From: Verrucomicrobiia bacterium
GTDB taxonomy: Bacteria; Verrucomicrobiota; Verrucomicrobiia; Opitutales; Cerasicoccaceae
NCBI GenBank assembly: GCA_030425485.1
Contig: JAUIAM010000012.1
Location: forward strand, 1 to 64,000
Direction: 5' to 3'
Length of the DNA stretch: 64,000 nt
Part shown: positions 60,635-64,000 of the stretch, in pieces
Layout: the number at the start of each line of letters is the position of its first letter
Numbering within the stretch: the first letter of the stretch is position 1
Position numbers and translations under genes: made by a program
Notes under the pieces: model-generated
Database searches by the model: none
What the model was told of the DNA's origin: nothing
What the model saw: the letters and a program-made list of their open reading frames with translations, nothing else

Positions 60635-61015
60635 ATGCCTACCATCAACCAACTCGTCCGCAAGCCGCGGGTTCTTCAAAAGTCCAAGTCCAAGTCTCCG
60701 GCCTTGGTAAAGAACCCGTTCCGTCGTGGTGTCTGTGTACAGGTCATGACCCGTACGCCGAAGAAGCCGAACTCTGCCGTGCGTAAGGTCGCCAAGGTGC
60801 GCCTCACCAGCGGTTTCGAAGTCATCGCCTACATCCCGGACGAAGGCCACAACCTCCAGGAGCACAGCGTTGTGCTGGTGCGTGGTGGTCGTGTTAAGGA
60901 CCTTCCGGGTGTCCGCTACCACATCGTTCGTGGTACCCTCGACACTCAGGGCGTGGAAAAGCGTCGCCGCAGCCGCTCCAAGTACGGTGTCAAGCGCCCC
61001 AAGGAAAAGAAGTAG
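60635..61015 (+). CDS. rpsL: 30S ribosomal protein S12
   Basis: 126 residues. S12 monitors decoding accuracy. The [11 protein letters not shown] start, [17 protein letters not shown] (Lys of the streptomycin site retained) and [17 protein letters not shown] (second Lys and the methylthiolated Asp position retained) indicate a streptomycin-sensitive type. The C-terminus is strongly basic. First gene of the str operon; rpsG follows after 25 bp. Confidence 0.98.
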   Translation: MPTINQLVRKPRVLQKSKSKSPALVKNPFRRGVCVQVMTRTPKKPNSAVRKVAKVRLTSGFEVIAYIPDEGHNLQEHSVVLVRGGRVKDLPGVRYHIVRGTLDTQGVEKRRRSRSKYGVKRPKEKK

Positions 61016-61040
61016 TATCACCCTTTTATAATAGAACACT

Positions 61041-61514
61041 ATGTCACGTCGCCGCAGAGCCGTAAAACGGGAGCCTATTCCCGATCCCCGTTACAACAGC
61101 CCGCTTGTTGCAGGTCTGGTGAACCTCGTCATGGCCAAGGGTAAGAAGGCCACCGCCCAGCGCATCGTCTACGGTGCCTTTGAACGCGTAAGCGAGAAGC
61201 TCGAAAAGGGCGATCCCGTAGATCTGCTTCTCGGTGCACTTGAGAATGCTCGTCCCAAGCTCGAGGTGAAGAGCCGCCGCGTCGGGGGTGCCACCTATCA
61301 GGTTCCGGTTGAAATCTCCTACGAGCGCCAGCAGAGTCTCGCCTTCCGCTGGATGGTGAACTCCGCCAAGGCACGCAAGGGGACCCCGATGTTCGAAGCT
61401 CTGGCTCAGGAAATCATCGACGCCTACAACAACACTGGCCCCGTCGTGAAGAAGAAGGAAGAAACCCACCGCATGGCCCAGGCCAACCGCGCCTTCGCAC
61501 ACCTCCGCTGGTAA
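61041..61514 (+). CDS. rpsG: 30S ribosomal protein S7
   Basis: 157 residues. S7 nucleates assembly of the 30S head. [52 protein letters not shown] and [20 protein letters not shown] are conserved. fusA starts 46 bp later. Confidence 0.98.
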   Translation: MSRRRRAVKREPIPDPRYNSPLVAGLVNLVMAKGKKATAQRIVYGAFERVSEKLEKGDPVDLLLGALENARPKLEVKSRRVGGATYQVPVEISYERQQSLAFRWMVNSAKARKGTPMFEALAQEIIDAYNNTGPVVKKKEETHRMAQANRAFAHLRW

Positions 61515-61560
61515 TCCCTTTTATATACGTTCTCTTTTTTAACATTTAGCTATACCGGAC

Positions 61561-63723
<2,163 letters not shown>

Positions 63724-63742
63724 CACTTTTCATTAGCATCAC

Positions 63743-64000
63743 ATGACCGGACAACGCATACGTATTAAGCTCAAAGGATTCGACTTTCGTGTCATCGACC
63801 AGTCGGCTACCGACATTGTCGAAACCGCCAAGCGCTCCGGCGCTCGCGTAAGCGGCCCTGTGCCCCTTCCGACCCGCATCGAAAAGCTTTCCGTTAACCG
63901 CTCCCCGCACGTCAACAAGAAGGCGATGGAGCAGTTCGAGCTGCGCACCCACAAGCGCCTCATCGACATCGTGGAGCCGACCGCTCAGACCGTGGACGAG
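63743..64000 (+). CDS. rpsJ: 30S ribosomal protein S10 (3' end cut off)
   Basis: 86 codons from the ATG at 63743 to the window edge. [39 protein letters not shown] and [19 protein letters not shown] are diagnostic of S10 (NusE). It follows fusA after 19 bp, so tuf is absent from its frequent place here (it lies at 47111). The S10 ribosomal operon presumably continues beyond the window. Confidence 0.97.
   Translation, partial: MTGQRIRIKLKGFDFRVIDQSATDIVETAKRSGARVSGPVPLPTRIEKLSVNRSPHVNKKAMEQFELRTHKRLIDIVEPTAQTVDE

Overview
The window looks like the chromosome of a marine-type Verrucomicrobiota bacterium, most likely class Opitutae (Puniceicoccales or a relative). Three things point there: a small basic protein of the PVC-superphylum signature family (10210-10368), a bacterial microcompartment (BMC) locus of the Planctomycetes-Verrucomicrobia type, and overall protein similarity as I recall it. 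This assignment is inference from recognised families; no search was run.

Layout. 1-5.4 kb: a 6-phosphogluconate/3-hydroxyisobutyrate dehydrogenase-family enzyme with a histone H1-like tail (cut by the left edge), an MBL-fold hydrolase, two exported proteins, a PPK2 polyphosphate kinase that also has a Lys-rich tail, and diacylglycerol kinase. 5.6-13 kb: a purine nucleoside permease homologue, the TrkA-TrkH potassium uptake pair, a gene-free stretch carrying a MITE-like element, the PVC signature protein, CutA, RNA polymerase omega, SmpB, a methyltransferase and TrmL. 13-18.4 kb: an FAD monooxygenase and an oligopeptide ABC importer lacking its ATPases. 18.4-25 kb: a tightly overlapped four-gene operon (ATP-grasp/alpha-E, two transglutaminases, DUF2126 amidoligase), a widespread but biochemically undefined peptide or protein modification system. 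25-33.3 kb: Tgt with an altered zinc site, a UDP-glucuronate decarboxylase-like enzyme, SecA and Lnt.

33.4-40.1 kb: the BMC operon, with PduL, three BMC-H, acetate kinase, three BMC-P/EutN vertex proteins, a CoA-acylating aldehyde dehydrogenase and a class II aldolase. By homology it would cleave fuculose- or rhamnulose-1-phosphate, turn the resulting lactaldehyde into an acyl-CoA inside the shell, and convert that through acyl-phosphate to acid plus ATP. The acetate kinase has several substituted active-site positions, and many shell genes are preceded by almost G-free leaders without a Shine-Dalgarno sequence.

40.2-46.9 kb: purK-purE, lipA, an orphan HicB-like protein, a DUF456 membrane protein, an unknown protein, an HspQ/YccV-like protein and lysS. 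47-64 kb: the conserved information-processing cluster tRNA-Thr, tuf, tRNA-Trp, secE, nusG, rplK, rplA, rplJ, rplL, rpoB, rpoC, then a lipoprotein gene, rpsL, rpsG, fusA and the start of rpsJ. Several families of short intergenic repeats and hairpins are scattered through the window.
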